64,000 bases of DNA from Bacteroidetes bacterium GWE2_42_24 (GTDB taxonomy: Bacteria; Bacteroidota; Bacteroidia; Bacteroidales; TTA-H9). Positions 26,137 to 35,706 of the stretch are shown here, piece by piece; the first letter of the stretch is position 1, and the number at the start of each line of letters is the position of its first letter. Location: the NCBI GenBank assembly GCA_001768515.1, contig MEOA01000067.1, positions 1-64,000 on the forward strand, written 5' to 3'. The notes under the pieces are model-generated. The model was not told where the DNA came from. It made no database searches and saw nothing but the letters and a program-made list of their open reading frames with translations. A program made the translations under genes and the position numbers.

Positions 26137-27319
26137 TATAAAAGGGTTCTACCGGTAATTGCGTAAAGCACTTTAGGGCCCAAATATGAATGGCTATTTT
26201 TTCATAGTATAATCTGTGGTACGGGGGATATTATTGTTTCTCTCCCCGAGAGATCAGATTAGCATTTCTGAAGTTTTATAAATCTTTAACACCGACAACA
26301 TGCTGATTTTCATATCCATATCTTCTCTTTTTAGCGTTCAGTAATTTCTTAATCATGCAGAGTCATTAAGTCACTTCGTTTTATGCCTGAATTCTGTTGG
26401 ACTGGCAGCTTGTTTCAATATGGTAAACTGTGGTAAATAAAAGGCCAAAGTGCTTTCTTTGATGCAGTTATTCCCCAACACTTTTCGTTAAAATATTAAA
26501 AATCCACGCATTAGCTTCTGTCTGATGGAGCCATTCTGCCCTCATCTATACTAGAAGCGTGTTGCTATGCCGACGCTTTTGCCTTTCTTGTCGCGAATCT
26601 GCTCCTCTTTTCTTATTACATGAGTTAAACCTTAGTAATACTTCATTCGGGGCTTATTCAAAATTGCTTCGTTATCGTTTCGAAAAAACACGAAGCCGCT
26701 TCGAAGCCACTTCGAAGCGACATCGAATGGATACTATGTTTGATTACTATTAATCAGTAGTTTGCCTATTTTGTGTTTTGTTTTAAAATAATGTGGGTTT
26801 TTGATGGTATTTGAGTTCAGACCGGCCAATAATTTTGACCATATAAGATCGTCCTATGCCGCTATCTGCAGAATTGAAATAGCTCCATGATATGGCAGCA
26901 TTCCATTACTGATCTTTTGGCTAAATCAGAGGCTATTCTTTTAAAGAGTCATCTTTACTGTATACGAAGTTGAATCAACATCGCGGGTATCTGCCTCTGA
27001 AGCAAACGGGCTATGCTAAACACCAAAATATTAGCTTCTTTTTTCCTCTTTTTGGTTCTCCCTGTATTTATTTAGCAAGTTTTGCTTTGCCATAGTTTTA
27101 TATGATGGCTTAAGAATGATTTATTGAAGTTTTGCAAACCCTAATTTTTCTCTAACCTCAGGCTATATCATGAATTTTTTTCTTCCGGATAAGGTTGATA
27201 CCTGATAAATAAATGTTTAAATTCTGCTTACGTCCACGCAATTCCTTGTAGAGCCAATAAAAGAAGGAGTTTTATGTTTGAAATTTGTCGTTAGCGGGAT
27301 TCAATTTCTAAAAAGTCTA
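26137..27319. other. 1.2-kb gene-free region
   Basis: No supported gene. The only open frame of note (26559-26753) reads through a simple repeat. An 11-bp-period array lies at 26681-26730. The rest is AT-rich with many stops in all frames and looks decayed. Confidence 0.55.
26681..26730. repeat. 11-bp-period array of TTCGAA palindromes
   Basis: Consecutive units cgaagccgctt, cgaagccactt, cgaagcgacat, cgaatgg (first full unit starts 26691). The unit junctions create GCTTCGAAGC-type palindromes one helical turn apart. Confidence 0.75.
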
Positions 27320-27327
27320 TACCTTTG
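27320..27327 (+). promoter_or_regulatory. -7 element TACCTTTG just before a start codon
   Basis: The element ends 3 bp before the ATG at 27331, so the message would be leaderless or start inside the frame. Confidence 0.5.
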
Positions 27328-27330
27328 ACT

Positions 27331-28275
27331 ATGGGAAATAAAAGCAATAGTTGGAATAATTACATTGTTGATTATCAGTCATTTTTGTTTGCTGAGAAGT
27401 CTTTATCAAAAAGCACTTTGGAAGCATACATGCATGATCTGAATTTGTTTATCAGATTTTTAACCATGGAGGATGGTTTACCTGATGTTAATAGTTTGAC
27501 ACATAAGCATTTAGTGAGATTCTTAAAATTTCTGAATGACCTGGATATGGCAGAGACTTCTCAGGCACGAATTATTTCAGGTTTAAGAAGTTTTTTTTCA
27601 TTTTTGTTGCTTGATGATTTGATTGATGAAAGTCCTGCCGAACTTATTGAATTACCTAAAAACTCACGAAGACTTCCAGATGTTTTGCAGCCTGAGGAAA
27701 TCGAAAGGATTTTGGCGGCCATTGATTTAAGTAAACCAAACGGACATCGCGATAAAGCAATTATAGAGACACTCTATGGAGGTGGTTTACGGGTTTCAGA
27801 ACTTGTAGGGTTAAAAATATCGAACCTTGTTGAGAATTCAGGTTTAATTAACGTAATAGGAAAAGGTAACAAGCAACGTCTGGTTCCTCTTGGCGATGAA
27901 GCCTTTTCAGCACTTCAGTTATATCTCGACGGAGAGAGGTCGGTCAGTAAAATTGTACATGGCAATGAAGATTATATCTTTCTGAATCATCTTGGTTCAG
28001 TTTTGAGCAGAATATCGGTTTTTACCATTGTCAAAAAGCTGGCTGTAGCAGCGGGAATCAGAAAACGGATAAGTCCACACACCTTCAGACACTCTTTTGC
28101 AACTCATTTGGTGGAAGGTGGAGCTGACCTACGGGCAGTACAAATAATGCTTGGACATTCTTCGATTTCTACAACCGAAATCTATACCCATCTTGACACT
28201 GATTTTTTACGTTCAACCATCCTTTTGTATCATCCGCTGAATAAACGCCATCGAAATCAAAATGTTAAGTTCTGA
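27331..28275 (+). CDS. xerD: XerD-type tyrosine recombinase
   Basis: The 314-residue protein has the N-terminal SAM-like core-binding domain (LSKSTLEAYMHDLNLFIRFL) and the catalytic domain with all expected residues: Arg154 in GGGLRVSEL, Lys178 in GKGNKQRLVPL, His250 and Arg253 in HTFRHSFATHL, His276 in LGHSSISTTEIYTH, and nucleophile Tyr285. Length and motif spacing fit the chromosomal XerC/XerD resolvases that act at dif; which of the two cannot be decided here, and XerD is the closer by overall look. I start at ATG 27331 rather than TTG 27325. Confidence 0.85.
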   Translation: MGNKSNSWNNYIVDYQSFLFAEKSLSKSTLEAYMHDLNLFIRFLTMEDGLPDVNSLTHKHLVRFLKFLNDLDMAETSQARIISGLRSFFSFLLLDDLIDESPAELIELPKNSRRLPDVLQPEEIERILAAIDLSKPNGHRDKAIIETLYGGGLRVSELVGLKISNLVENSGLINVIGKGNKQRLVPLGDEAFSALQLYLDGERSVSKIVHGNEDYIFLNHLGSVLSRISVFTIVKKLAVAAGIRKRISPHTFRHSFATHLVEGGADLRAVQIMLGHSSISTTEIYTHLDTDFLRSTILLYHPLNKRHRNQNVKF

Positions 28276-28296
28276 TGAATTGCAGGCATGCAGATG

Positions 28297-28767
28297 CTAT
28301 TCAGGAAGAATAAGCTTCCCATTTTGATCATACCATGCTGACCAATTGATGGTTCCAAGTTTTTCATCTTCAAAATAAAAATCTATTCCTAATTCCGGTG
28401 ATGAGATTCGTTTCTCACCCCATGGCTCAGTGTCCTCGTCAAATTCGAAAATGTTATTTTCCTTAAGCAGTACTGTTAATTGCTTTTCAGAGAGTTTGAA
28501 TACTTTAGAACTAAACAGAATGGCATCCAGGTGATCGGTTTCAAAAGCAACTAATTCATCCTGATCAGGACCTGAGAAGAAAACTGAAATGTATTTGTCC
28601 CAGTAATGGTAAACAGTTGCAGTATCCAACATTTCATCTTCTGCATCTTCGATAATGTCTTTTTCATCCGGCTGTCCAAGAATTGATTCCACATCTTTTT
28701 TTGAAGCTCCAAAATGGATTCCATTAAGACCGATACCGGGTAGTATTTCAATTTTTAAAGTATTCAT
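28297..28767 (-). CDS. Hypothetical acidic protein
   Basis: The 156-residue acidic protein (IIEDAEDEMLDT, FEFDEDTEPWGEKR) is not one I recognise. Its opening, IGLNGIHFGASKKDVESILGQPDEK, resembles the short beta-alpha unit of BamE/OmlA-like or cell-wall hydrolase-associated small domains where a G-x-F-G turn is followed by a helix and LGxP. There is no signal peptide. It starts 9 bp after the SDR gene on the same strand, so it is the second gene of a pair. Function unknown. Confidence 0.65.
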   Translation of the reverse strand: MNTLKIEILPGIGLNGIHFGASKKDVESILGQPDEKDIIEDAEDEMLDTATVYHYWDKYISVFFSGPDQDELVAFETDHLDAILFSSKVFKLSEKQLTVLLKENNIFEFDEDTEPWGEKRISSPELGIDFYFEDEKLGTINWSAWYDQNGKLILPE

Positions 28768-28776
28768 TATAGTCTT

Positions 28777-29592
28777 TTATTTAAAAGGTGAATTTGGCTC
28801 TTTAGCCATGTGATTGTAAGCTAATCGATCAAGAAGCCTGGGGAAAAGTTTTGAAAGTAAAACGGTAAATTTCCCTTCAACAAAGGTAAGAATAAGTGAT
28901 GATTTTCGCCGTCTGATGGCAGAAACAATTGCTTCAGCAACATCCTCAGCTGACATCATTCCTGATTCATCTCTGGGTGATTCTCCCTGAGGGGAACCAT
29001 CGGCTGTTCGTGCTGTAAATCTGATGTTTGATGACGTGAAACCAGGAGCTACAACTAAAACATGCAATCCTTTTTTCAGGTTTTCTATTCTCAGGGTGTC
29101 AAGAAAGCCACGTACGGCAAATTTGGAAGCGGAATAACCTGACCTGCCAGGTAAACCAACAAATCCCGCAATCGAGATTACACCTGTCAGGCTGCCCTTT
29201 CTTTCCAAAAGATACGGCATAGCAAAATGAGTGCAGTATACTGTTCCCCAAAAATTGACATCCATTAATTCTTTAATCACATCCAGGCTAACATCTGTAA
29301 ACAGAGCCCTCATTGAAATTCCGGCATTGTTAATCAGTACATCAATGCCACCAAACCTTTCTACCGATTTGGCAATTAAGTTTTTGCAGTCCGATTCTAT
29401 TGTTACATCAGTGGCAACTGTCAGCACACTGGCTCCATACACCTTAAGTTGAATACTGATCTCGTTGAGTTGGTCAATGTTTCGGGCACCCAACACGAGA
29501 TTGCATTTTTCTTTGGCATAAGCAAAAGCGAGAGCCTTTCCAATGCCTGAAGAGGCACCGGTTATAACAACGACTTTATTTCCTTTTTCCAT
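28777..29592 (-). CDS. SDR-family NAD(P)-dependent oxidoreductase
   Basis: The 271-residue classical short-chain dehydrogenase has the cofactor motif TGASSGIG at 11-18, NNAG at 88-91, catalytic Ser140, Tyr153 and Lys157 (YSASK), and PGFTSSNI after the active site. The C-terminus is basic and partly hydrophobic (FTVLLSKLFPRLLDRLAY), as in membrane-associated DltE/ketoreductase-like members. The substrate cannot be told. It is first gene of a pair with the hypothetical acidic protein. Confidence 0.88.
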   Translation of the reverse strand: MEKGNKVVVITGASSGIGKALAFAYAKEKCNLVLGARNIDQLNEISIQLKVYGASVLTVATDVTIESDCKNLIAKSVERFGGIDVLINNAGISMRALFTDVSLDVIKELMDVNFWGTVYCTHFAMPYLLERKGSLTGVISIAGFVGLPGRSGYSASKFAVRGFLDTLRIENLKKGLHVLVVAPGFTSSNIRFTARTADGSPQGESPRDESGMMSAEDVAEAIVSAIRRRKSSLILTFVEGKFTVLLSKLFPRLLDRLAYNHMAKEPNSPFK

Positions 29593-29678
29593 TGGCTCAG
29601 TTTAAGTCCGGAAGAATCCGTGAACAAATGTGTTCGATGCCAAAATTACAAACTTATCGGCTTCAACCCATTTTTACG

Positions 29679-29687
29679 TACTTTTGC
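29679..29687 (+). promoter_or_regulatory. -7 promoter element TACTTTTGC
   Basis: Consensus element 33 bp before the terC start. Confidence 0.65.
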
Positions 29688-29720
29688 TTAACCTAATATA
29701 GTTCGAGTAAAGTTTTCTGT

Positions 29721-30743
29721 ATGCTAAATAATGTATGGGGCGATGCGCCGATGAATGAAACCTACCTTATGATTGGTTTTGCCATTGCTGTCATAATTAT
29801 GTTGATAGTTGATCTGGGTGTTTATAATAAGAACCCGCACAAAATCACAAACAAAGAAGCCATTGCATGGTCGTTTGTGTGGATTTTTATGTCGTTGGTT
29901 TTTTCAGGTTTTGTATGGCATTACCTGGGTCGTGATAATTTTTCGGACTATCTGTCGGCCTATTTGATAGAAAAGGCTCTTTCGATGGATAACCTCTTCG
30001 TATTTATTCTTGTTTTTGGTTATTTTAAAGTTCCGGAACAATACCAGCACAAAGTTTTGTATTATGGCATTATAGGTGCCATTATCAGTCGCGCAATATT
30101 TATCTTCAGCGGCGTATGGTTGATTAAGCTAATGAATTTACCTCCGTTTACCTTTGCCGGACATGAGATTCATCTTAACCTTCTGTTGGCTTTCTTCGGC
30201 GTCTTCCTGATATACGCAGGTCTTAAATCGGCTTTTTCAAAACAGGAAACAGAATCCGATTTCTCCAGAAGCTGGGTGGTTCGCTTGATCAGAAGTATTT
30301 TGCCAGTGACAGTTGATTATAAAGGATCTCGTTTCTTTTCGAAAGAGAACGGACGAAGGATGGCTACGCCATTGTTACTTGTGGTTGGTGTAATTGAAGC
30401 AACTGACATTCTTTTCGCTGTAGACTCGATTCCTGCAATTTTTGCTATCAGTACAGATCCATTCATTCTATATTCTTCGAATATTTTTGCAATCCTCGGG
30501 CTGCGAGCTTTATACTTCCTTCTGGCAAACTTCATCACCATGTTCCGTTATCTTAATTACGGATTGGCTGTCATTTTATCATTTATAGGGTTAAAGATGC
30601 TTTTAGCCGACTTTGTCAAAATACCTTCGGTTATTTCACTATCTGTTGTAGCAGGCATTTTGGCTATATCAGTAGTATTATCACTTGCAATTAATTTGAA
30701 GGATCAAAAAAACAGCATTAAAGATGATGATGTCAAACCGTGA
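29721..30743 (+). CDS. TerC/Alx-family membrane protein
   Basis: The 340-residue integral membrane protein has about nine hydrophobic segments. It shows the TerC hallmarks: acidic residues in membrane helices (MLIVDLGVYNK; YLIEKALSMDNLFVFILVFGYFKVP; VVGVIEATDILFAVDSIPAIFAIS) and GLRALYFLLAN. Relatives Alx and MeeY export manganese or load it onto exported proteins; tellurite resistance is the older label. A second Met at 29751 (MNETYL) is an alternative start. Its end overlaps the next gene by 20 bp, so the pair is coupled. Confidence 0.9.
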   Translation: MLNNVWGDAPMNETYLMIGFAIAVIIMLIVDLGVYNKNPHKITNKEAIAWSFVWIFMSLVFSGFVWHYLGRDNFSDYLSAYLIEKALSMDNLFVFILVFGYFKVPEQYQHKVLYYGIIGAIISRAIFIFSGVWLIKLMNLPPFTFAGHEIHLNLLLAFFGVFLIYAGLKSAFSKQETESDFSRSWVVRLIRSILPVTVDYKGSRFFSKENGRRMATPLLLVVGVIEATDILFAVDSIPAIFAISTDPFILYSSNIFAILGLRALYFLLANFITMFRYLNYGLAVILSFIGLKMLLADFVKIPSVISLSVVAGILAISVVLSLAINLKDQKNSIKDDDVKP

Positions 30744-31920
30744 TGTGTTCTATCGCTATCTGGGGTTGCCCTCCACTCAGCCACTGGGAATTGAAATCGA
30801 GCGAGGTGAAGGGATTTGGTTATACGCCCCTGATGGGTCAAGATATGCTGATTTGGTCTCCGGCGTTTCGGTGAGTAATGTAGGGCACTGTCATCCGCAT
30901 GTGGTAGAGGCTGTTGTTAATCAGGCGAAACGCTATATGCACCTTATGGTATACGGAGAAATGATACAGGCGCCTCAGACCAGGTTGGCTCAGAAGCTTA
31001 CTTCCCTCCTGCCCGTGAACCTGGATTGTGTATATTTTGTTAATTCAGGCAGTGAAGCCATTGAAGGTGCAATGAAATTAGCCAAAAGAATCACCCACCG
31101 GCCAAACATCTGCTCATTTAGAAATGCCTATCATGGTGGCACACAAGGCGCCTTGAGTATATTAGGTTGCGAATCACTCAAATCGGCCTTCAGACCTTTG
31201 TTGCCAGGTATAAGGCAATTGAACTTTAACAATTTTTCCGACCTTCAACTGATAGACGAAAGTGTAGCTTGTGTAATAGTAGAGCCCATTCAGGCTGAGG
31301 CTGGCGTGATTTTACCATATCCTGGCTTTCTCGGGGAGCTAAGGCAACGATGCACAGAAATGGGCGTATTGCTTGTATTTGACGAGATACAGATGGGATT
31401 TGGGCGTACCGGAAAGATGTTTGCTTTCGAAAAATATGGAATAATACCTGATATTCTCTGTCTGGCAAAAGCAATGGGTGGTGGAATGCCTATCGGTGCT
31501 TTCGTAGCCTCAAGGGAGCGTATGCTGTCATTCACTTTTGAGCCTGTATTAGGCCATATTACAACATTTGGCGGACACCCAGTGAGTTGCGCTGCGGCAA
31601 TAGCCTCTTTAGAGGTAATTGAGAATGAGGAGTTATTAATGCATGTAGAACGAAAAGCGGCAATTTTCAGAGAAAGAATTATCTCACATCCCCTTGTGAA
31701 AGAAATCAGGCAGATAGGTCTCATGATGGCTGTAGATGTAGGGACTGAAGAATTTTTGATTAGTATTTATAATCAATTATTAACAAATCATATAATTACT
31801 GACCGATTCTTGTTTCAACCTTCCTCATTCAGAATTGCACCCCCATTAACTATTTCGGATGAGGAGTGTCACCAAATGGCAGCATTGGTGTTAAAGAGTC
31901 TTGACGAAATTCAAATTTGA
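30724..31920 (+). CDS. Class III (acetylornithine-type) aminotransferase
   Basis: The 398-residue PLP enzyme has the fold-type I signature: [15 protein letters not shown] (phosphate cup, about 107-121), [22 protein letters not shown] (219-230) and PLP Lys249 in [16 protein letters not shown]. It resembles acetylornithine/4-aminobutyrate aminotransferases; the substrate is not determinable, and no arginine-biosynthesis genes are nearby. The start is one of three consecutive ATG codons (30724, 30727, 30730) inside the 3' end of the TerC gene. It lies 12 bp before the threonine aldolase gene, forming a three-gene unit. Confidence 0.88.
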   Translation: MMMSNRDVFYRYLGLPSTQPLGIEIERGEGIWLYAPDGSRYADLVSGVSVSNVGHCHPHVVEAVVNQAKRYMHLMVYGEMIQAPQTRLAQKLTSLLPVNLDCVYFVNSGSEAIEGAMKLAKRITHRPNICSFRNAYHGGTQGALSILGCESLKSAFRPLLPGIRQLNFNNFSDLQLIDESVACVIVEPIQAEAGVILPYPGFLGELRQRCTEMGVLLVFDEIQMGFGRTGKMFAFEKYGIIPDILCLAKAMGGGMPIGAFVASRERMLSFTFEPVLGHITTFGGHPVSCAAAIASLEVIENEELLMHVERKAAIFRERIISHPLVKEIRQIGLMMAVDVGTEEFLISIYNQLLTNHIITDRFLFQPSSFRIAPPLTISDEECHQMAALVLKSLDEIQI

Positions 31921-31932
31921 TAATATATTGTT

Positions 31933-32964
31933 ATGCAAATAATTGATCTAAGAAGCGATACCGTTACAAAACCCGGTGAAGGAATGTTGAATGCGATGAT
32001 GCACGCCCGGGTTGGTGATGATGTGTATGGAGAGGATCCAACAACAAATGAACTACAAGCAATTTGTTCCGACACTTTTTGCTATGAGGCAGCATTGTTT
32101 TGCCCTTCCGGTACCATGGCAAATCAAATTGCCATTAAGGTGCATACAAGACCTGGGGATGAAGTCCTTTGCGGTGATTTGTCACATGTATACCATTATG
32201 AAGGAGGAGGAATCAGTTTTAATTCGGGGGCATCTGTCAGATTACTCTCTGGTGACAGGGGACGTTTTACATCCAGGCAGGTAGTTGAGAATATTCATGA
32301 CCGGGATGATATCCATTCACCAATAAGCAGATTAGTTGTTGTCGAAAACACTTGTAATAAAGGAGGCGGCTCAGTATGGGATTACAATGAACTGGTCAGA
32401 ATTAGCAAAGTAGCAGGTCAACATGACCTAAAGCTTCACCTGGATGGAGCCCGGTTGTTTAATGCGATGACCGTTGATGGTACAAAGCCGGCTGATTATA
32501 GTTTAATATTTGACTCTATTTCTTTGTGTTTAAGCAAAGGTCTGGGAGCTCCCATTGGTTCGGTATTAATGGGGAGCAAGGATTTTATTCACAAGGCAAT
32601 CAGGGTTCGAAAGCTATTAGGTGGTGCTATGCGGCAGAGTGGTTTTTTAGCCGCAGCCGGCATCTATGCTCTTAAGAATAATGTTGATCGTTTGGTGCTT
32701 GATCATGAGCACGCAACCATTCTGGGGAAGACAATTTCATCGTGCCAGTGGTGTGAAAAGGTTGAACCTGTAGAGTCCAACATCGTGATTTTTAGAATTA
32801 AGGATCATATTGATGAAGGATTATTTGCCAATACTTTAAAATCTTCTGGTATTCTTTGCAGTAAGTTTGGCCCATCTGTTTTTCGATTGGTAACTCATCT
32901 GGATATTGATACTGCAATGATTCAACAAGCCTGTCAGGTGTTTAACAGAATCAAAATGGAGTAA
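31933..32964 (+). CDS. ltaE: Low-specificity L-threonine aldolase
   Basis: The 343-residue PLP enzyme cleaves L-threonine/allo-threonine to glycine and acetaldehyde. It begins with the classic [16 protein letters not shown]...[14 protein letters not shown] and carries the PLP Lys202 in [17 protein letters not shown], with [10 protein letters not shown] at 169-178. Third gene of the terC-aminotransferase-ltaE run. Confidence 0.93.
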   Translation: MQIIDLRSDTVTKPGEGMLNAMMHARVGDDVYGEDPTTNELQAICSDTFCYEAALFCPSGTMANQIAIKVHTRPGDEVLCGDLSHVYHYEGGGISFNSGASVRLLSGDRGRFTSRQVVENIHDRDDIHSPISRLVVVENTCNKGGGSVWDYNELVRISKVAGQHDLKLHLDGARLFNAMTVDGTKPADYSLIFDSISLCLSKGLGAPIGSVLMGSKDFIHKAIRVRKLLGGAMRQSGFLAAAGIYALKNNVDRLVLDHEHATILGKTISSCQWCEKVEPVESNIVIFRIKDHIDEGLFANTLKSSGILCSKFGPSVFRLVTHLDIDTAMIQQACQVFNRIKME

Positions 32965-33140
32965 CAGCGATCGAGATTGGCTATTAATTAGAAAAGTTTT
33001 TTTAGCCGGTTCTTGTTTTTAAATTTGCAGTCGATAGTTTAAGTTGAAGGGTACCCGAGATCACATGAATTGTTGATAAAATAGCTCAATACGAACTTGG
33101 GGTCACCTAGATGTATTATTAAGGTGTGTATACAATCTAA

Positions 33141-33821
33141 ATGGCAGTAATAGCACTCGAAGATAAGTATCGCGGATATCAATTTTCTTCTCAGGCTGAG
33201 AAGGAAGGTTTGATTGCTGTAGGAGGTCAGTTGACAACCGATACATTGCTTGATGCATATCGCCATGGTATCTTCCCCTGGTTCACTCCTGGCGATCCTA
33301 TTCTTTGGTGGTCTCCTGATCCGCGAATGATCCTGCTACCCGAAAAGTATCACCTCACTCACAGCATGAAACAACTGATTAAAAAGGAAAAGTACCAAAT
33401 TAGATTTGATACCAGATTTAAAGATGTGGTTGTCAATTGTGGCAGAGTCTTCAGGGACCATCAGGATGGCACCTGGATTACACCGGAAATTATTAAGGCA
33501 TACAACCATCTGCACAAAGCAGGCTTTGCCCATAGCGTAGAAACTTATTACAACGGGACACTGGTAGGTGGGCTTTATGGTGTTGTTCTTGGTAGAGCTT
33601 TCTTTGGTGAGTCGATGTTTTATCTTATGACTGATGCCTCAAAGTTTGCATTTTATCATCTTGTTGAGAAAGTTAAAGAGCTTGGCATTTTTTTTATTGA
33701 CGCCCAGCAACAAACCGAACATCTTAAAAGTTTAGGCGCCGATATCATTCCCAGAAACGAGTTTATTGAGGTGTTGGGAAAAGCACTTGAATACGAGGAT
33801 AAAACCAGCTATTGGAAATAA
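33141..33821 (+). CDS. aat: Leucyl/phenylalanyl-tRNA--protein transferase
   Basis: The 226-residue enzyme transfers Leu or Phe to N-terminal Arg/Lys of proteins, marking them for ClpAP. Signature motifs are GLIAVGGQLTTDTLLDAYRHGIFPWF, ILWWSPDPRMILLP, GTWITPEIIKAYNHLHKAGFAHSVE and GGLYGVVLGRAFFGESMF. Length is normal. It has a short leader after ltaE and no visible terminator between. Confidence 0.95.
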   Translation: MAVIALEDKYRGYQFSSQAEKEGLIAVGGQLTTDTLLDAYRHGIFPWFTPGDPILWWSPDPRMILLPEKYHLTHSMKQLIKKEKYQIRFDTRFKDVVVNCGRVFRDHQDGTWITPEIIKAYNHLHKAGFAHSVETYYNGTLVGGLYGVVLGRAFFGESMFYLMTDASKFAFYHLVEKVKELGIFFIDAQQQTEHLKSLGADIIPRNEFIEVLGKALEYEDKTSYWK

Positions 33822-33936
33822 TATCAATTTCCAAGCCGTTAGCAATAAATGGGAAACGGCGTTCATAAGAACACCTTATTCTAATCATAAACGTTAACTT
33901 ATATAAGGCCTGGTGAGTAAAACGACTCTTTTTTGT

Positions 33937-33945
33937 TATCTTTAC
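33937..33945 (+). promoter_or_regulatory. -7-like element TATCTTTAC
   Basis: Lies 20 bp before guaD. The 14-bp string tatctttacaacgc recurs exactly at 38506-38519 before the GWxTD gene. Confidence 0.5.
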
Positions 33946-33965
33946 AACGCTAAAAATCGGAGATA

Positions 33966-34439
33966 ATGCAAAAACGTGAATTTTTCATGCGAGAGGCTAT
34001 TCGATTGGCCTCAGAGAATATTATATCAGCGAAAGGCGGCCCATTTGGATGCGTGGTAGTCAGGAACGGAGAAATAATAGCGCGGGCTGCAAATTCAGTT
34101 ACCTCTTCCAATGACCCGACAGCACACGCCGAAGTTAATGCTATAAGGTTGGCCTGTAAATTTTTAAATGCATTTCAGCTTTCCGATTGTGAAATCTATA
34201 CAAGTTGTGAACCCTGTCCGATGTGTCTGGGCGCACTTTATTGGGCTCGTCCCAAAGCCATCTACTTTGGAGCATCGAAAACCGATGCGGCTGATTCCGG
34301 TTTCGACGATTCTTTTATATATAATCAGTTGGAATTATCATCCGCAGAAAGATCGATACCGCAAATTCAGCTCTTAAACGAAGAGGCAACAGTACCTTTT
34401 AAAGAATGGAAAACATTACTAAACAAAATTGAATATTAA
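33966..34439 (+). CDS. guaD: Guanine deaminase-type nucleoside deaminase
   Basis: The 157-residue zinc deaminase has the HAE motif (His54, Glu56) in PTAHAEVNAIR and PCxxC (Cys84, Cys87) in TSCEPCPMCLGALYWARP. The following AIYFGASKTDAADSGFDDSFIYNQL is typical of the Bacillus GuaD-type guanine deaminases, which use a domain-swapped C-terminus. A cytoplasmic role in purine salvage (guanine to xanthine) is expected; tRNA adenosine deaminase (TadA) is less likely because the C-terminal motif differs. Confidence 0.85.
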   Translation: MQKREFFMREAIRLASENIISAKGGPFGCVVVRNGEIIARAANSVTSSNDPTAHAEVNAIRLACKFLNAFQLSDCEIYTSCEPCPMCLGALYWARPKAIYFGASKTDAADSGFDDSFIYNQLELSSAERSIPQIQLLNEEATVPFKEWKTLLNKIEY

Positions 34440-34450
34440 TATTTAAAGTT

Positions 34451-34834
34451 ATGGAGTTATCTGTCAAAGGAAAATTTGTTAAAGCCCTTCCCGAGATTTC
34501 AGGTGAAGGCAGAAATGGTCGATGGGTTAAGCAGAGTTTTATCATCGAAACGATGGATCAATATCCCAAAAAGATATGTCTGATTGCCTGGGGTGATAAA
34601 ACAGCAGCCGTAAAAAGCATGAACGAAGGAGATGAAGTAAAGGCTCAAATATCTATCGAATCGCGTGAATATAACGAGCGTTGGTATACCGATGTGAGAG
34701 CATGGGAGATTGAAAGGCTTAGTGCAGGTGCTCCCTCAGGGCAAGCTCAGCAAAACACTCCGGCAGCCGGAACACCAGTCTGGAGTCAGCCTCCCGAATC
34801 GGCAGAGAGCCCCTCCGACGATTTACCATTCTAA
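34451..34834 (+). CDS. DUF3127 OB-fold protein with SSB-like C-terminal tip
   Basis: The 127-residue protein begins MELSVKGKFVKALPEISGEGRNG and continues through FIIETMDQYPKKICLIAWGDKT, the DUF3127 pattern that looks like a small OB fold. A Pro/Gln/Ser-rich linker (residues 95-120) leads to the tip DDLPF, the same kind of acidic-hydrophobic end that SSB uses to recruit repair and replication proteins. It is not canonical SSB. It starts 12 bp after guaD. Confidence 0.8.
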   Translation: MELSVKGKFVKALPEISGEGRNGRWVKQSFIIETMDQYPKKICLIAWGDKTAAVKSMNEGDEVKAQISIESREYNERWYTDVRAWEIERLSAGAPSGQAQQNTPAAGTPVWSQPPESAESPSDDLPF

Positions 34835-34851
34835 ATTACCCTCAGAGGCTG

Positions 34852-35685
34852 ATGATACATTGCGCGAATCCTGTGATATGGCTAAAAGACCATTTTATTG
34901 ATTGTGATTTTATAGATAAGCAATACTTTGAGAATAAAACCACAGTATATGAGGTTTTAAGGGTTATTCAGGGTGTTCCGTTATTTCTCGATGCCCACCT
35001 TAAAAGACTCATAGAATCTGTCGTTAAAGCCGGATTTTTTTTGAGTGATTCAGTGATGAGTGAACTCAAGCCAATTGTGATTAAGTTGATTAACCTCAAT
35101 CACCTTGAAAAAGGCAATCTGGAGTTAGCTTTGGTTTTTGATTCTGAATCAGGGGCATTGATAAACTCGCTTGTTTATTCGATCCCCGTTCATTATCCGA
35201 CTACTGAACAGTATCAGACAGGTGTTGATGCAATGTATTATTATGCGGTCAGGAATAATCCTTCCGCGAAGATTAAAGACCAATCATTACGCGATGCTGC
35301 TGATATAATCATTGAAAAGCGATCCCTATATGAGGTTGTCCTGGTGGATAAATATGGTCGTGTGACCGAAGGAAGTCGAAGCAACATCTTTTTCGTTAAG
35401 GAAAACGCCCTGTTTACTGCTCCGGAAAAGATGGTCTTGAATGGCATTACCCGGATTAAGGTGCTTGACATCGCTAAAAGTAACGGGATAGATTTACAGG
35501 AAAAGCCAGTAATGTACAACGAGCTAAACAAGATGGACGGGGCTTTTCTTACGGGTACGTCGCCACAGGTTCTTCCAATACGGTTGCTTGAAGACCATTC
35601 GTTCAATCCAACGAATGAGGTCGTAATGACAATGATGTCTCTTTATGAGAAAATGATTGACAACTATATTCTTTCGTTTAGATAA
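34852..35685 (+). CDS. Class IV aminotransferase (branched-chain / aminodeoxychorismate lyase type)
   Basis: The 277-residue fold-type IV PLP enzyme shows TTVYEVLRVIQGVPLFLDAHLKRL at the start, the probable PLP lysine in NPSAKIKDQSLRDAAD, VTEGSRSNIFFVK (phosphate cup) and NGITRIKVLDIA. Branched-chain aminotransferase, D-amino acid aminotransferase and 4-amino-4-deoxychorismate lyase share these motifs, so the reaction is open. The frame starts 17 bp after the DUF3127 gene, suggesting an operon that runs on to PPK2 (21 bp gap). Confidence 0.82.
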   Translation: MIHCANPVIWLKDHFIDCDFIDKQYFENKTTVYEVLRVIQGVPLFLDAHLKRLIESVVKAGFFLSDSVMSELKPIVIKLINLNHLEKGNLELALVFDSESGALINSLVYSIPVHYPTTEQYQTGVDAMYYYAVRNNPSAKIKDQSLRDAADIIIEKRSLYEVVLVDKYGRVTEGSRSNIFFVKENALFTAPEKMVLNGITRIKVLDIAKSNGIDLQEKPVMYNELNKMDGAFLTGTSPQVLPIRLLEDHSFNPTNEVVMTMMSLYEKMIDNYILSFR

Positions 35686-35706
35686 TAGGTTTTAAAACTT
35701 AACACT

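Noticed and set aside
26559-26753. 64-residue frame with RFEKTRSRFEATSKR repeats
   Set aside because: The repeats come from the 11-bp DNA array read in one frame; nothing suggests selection on protein.
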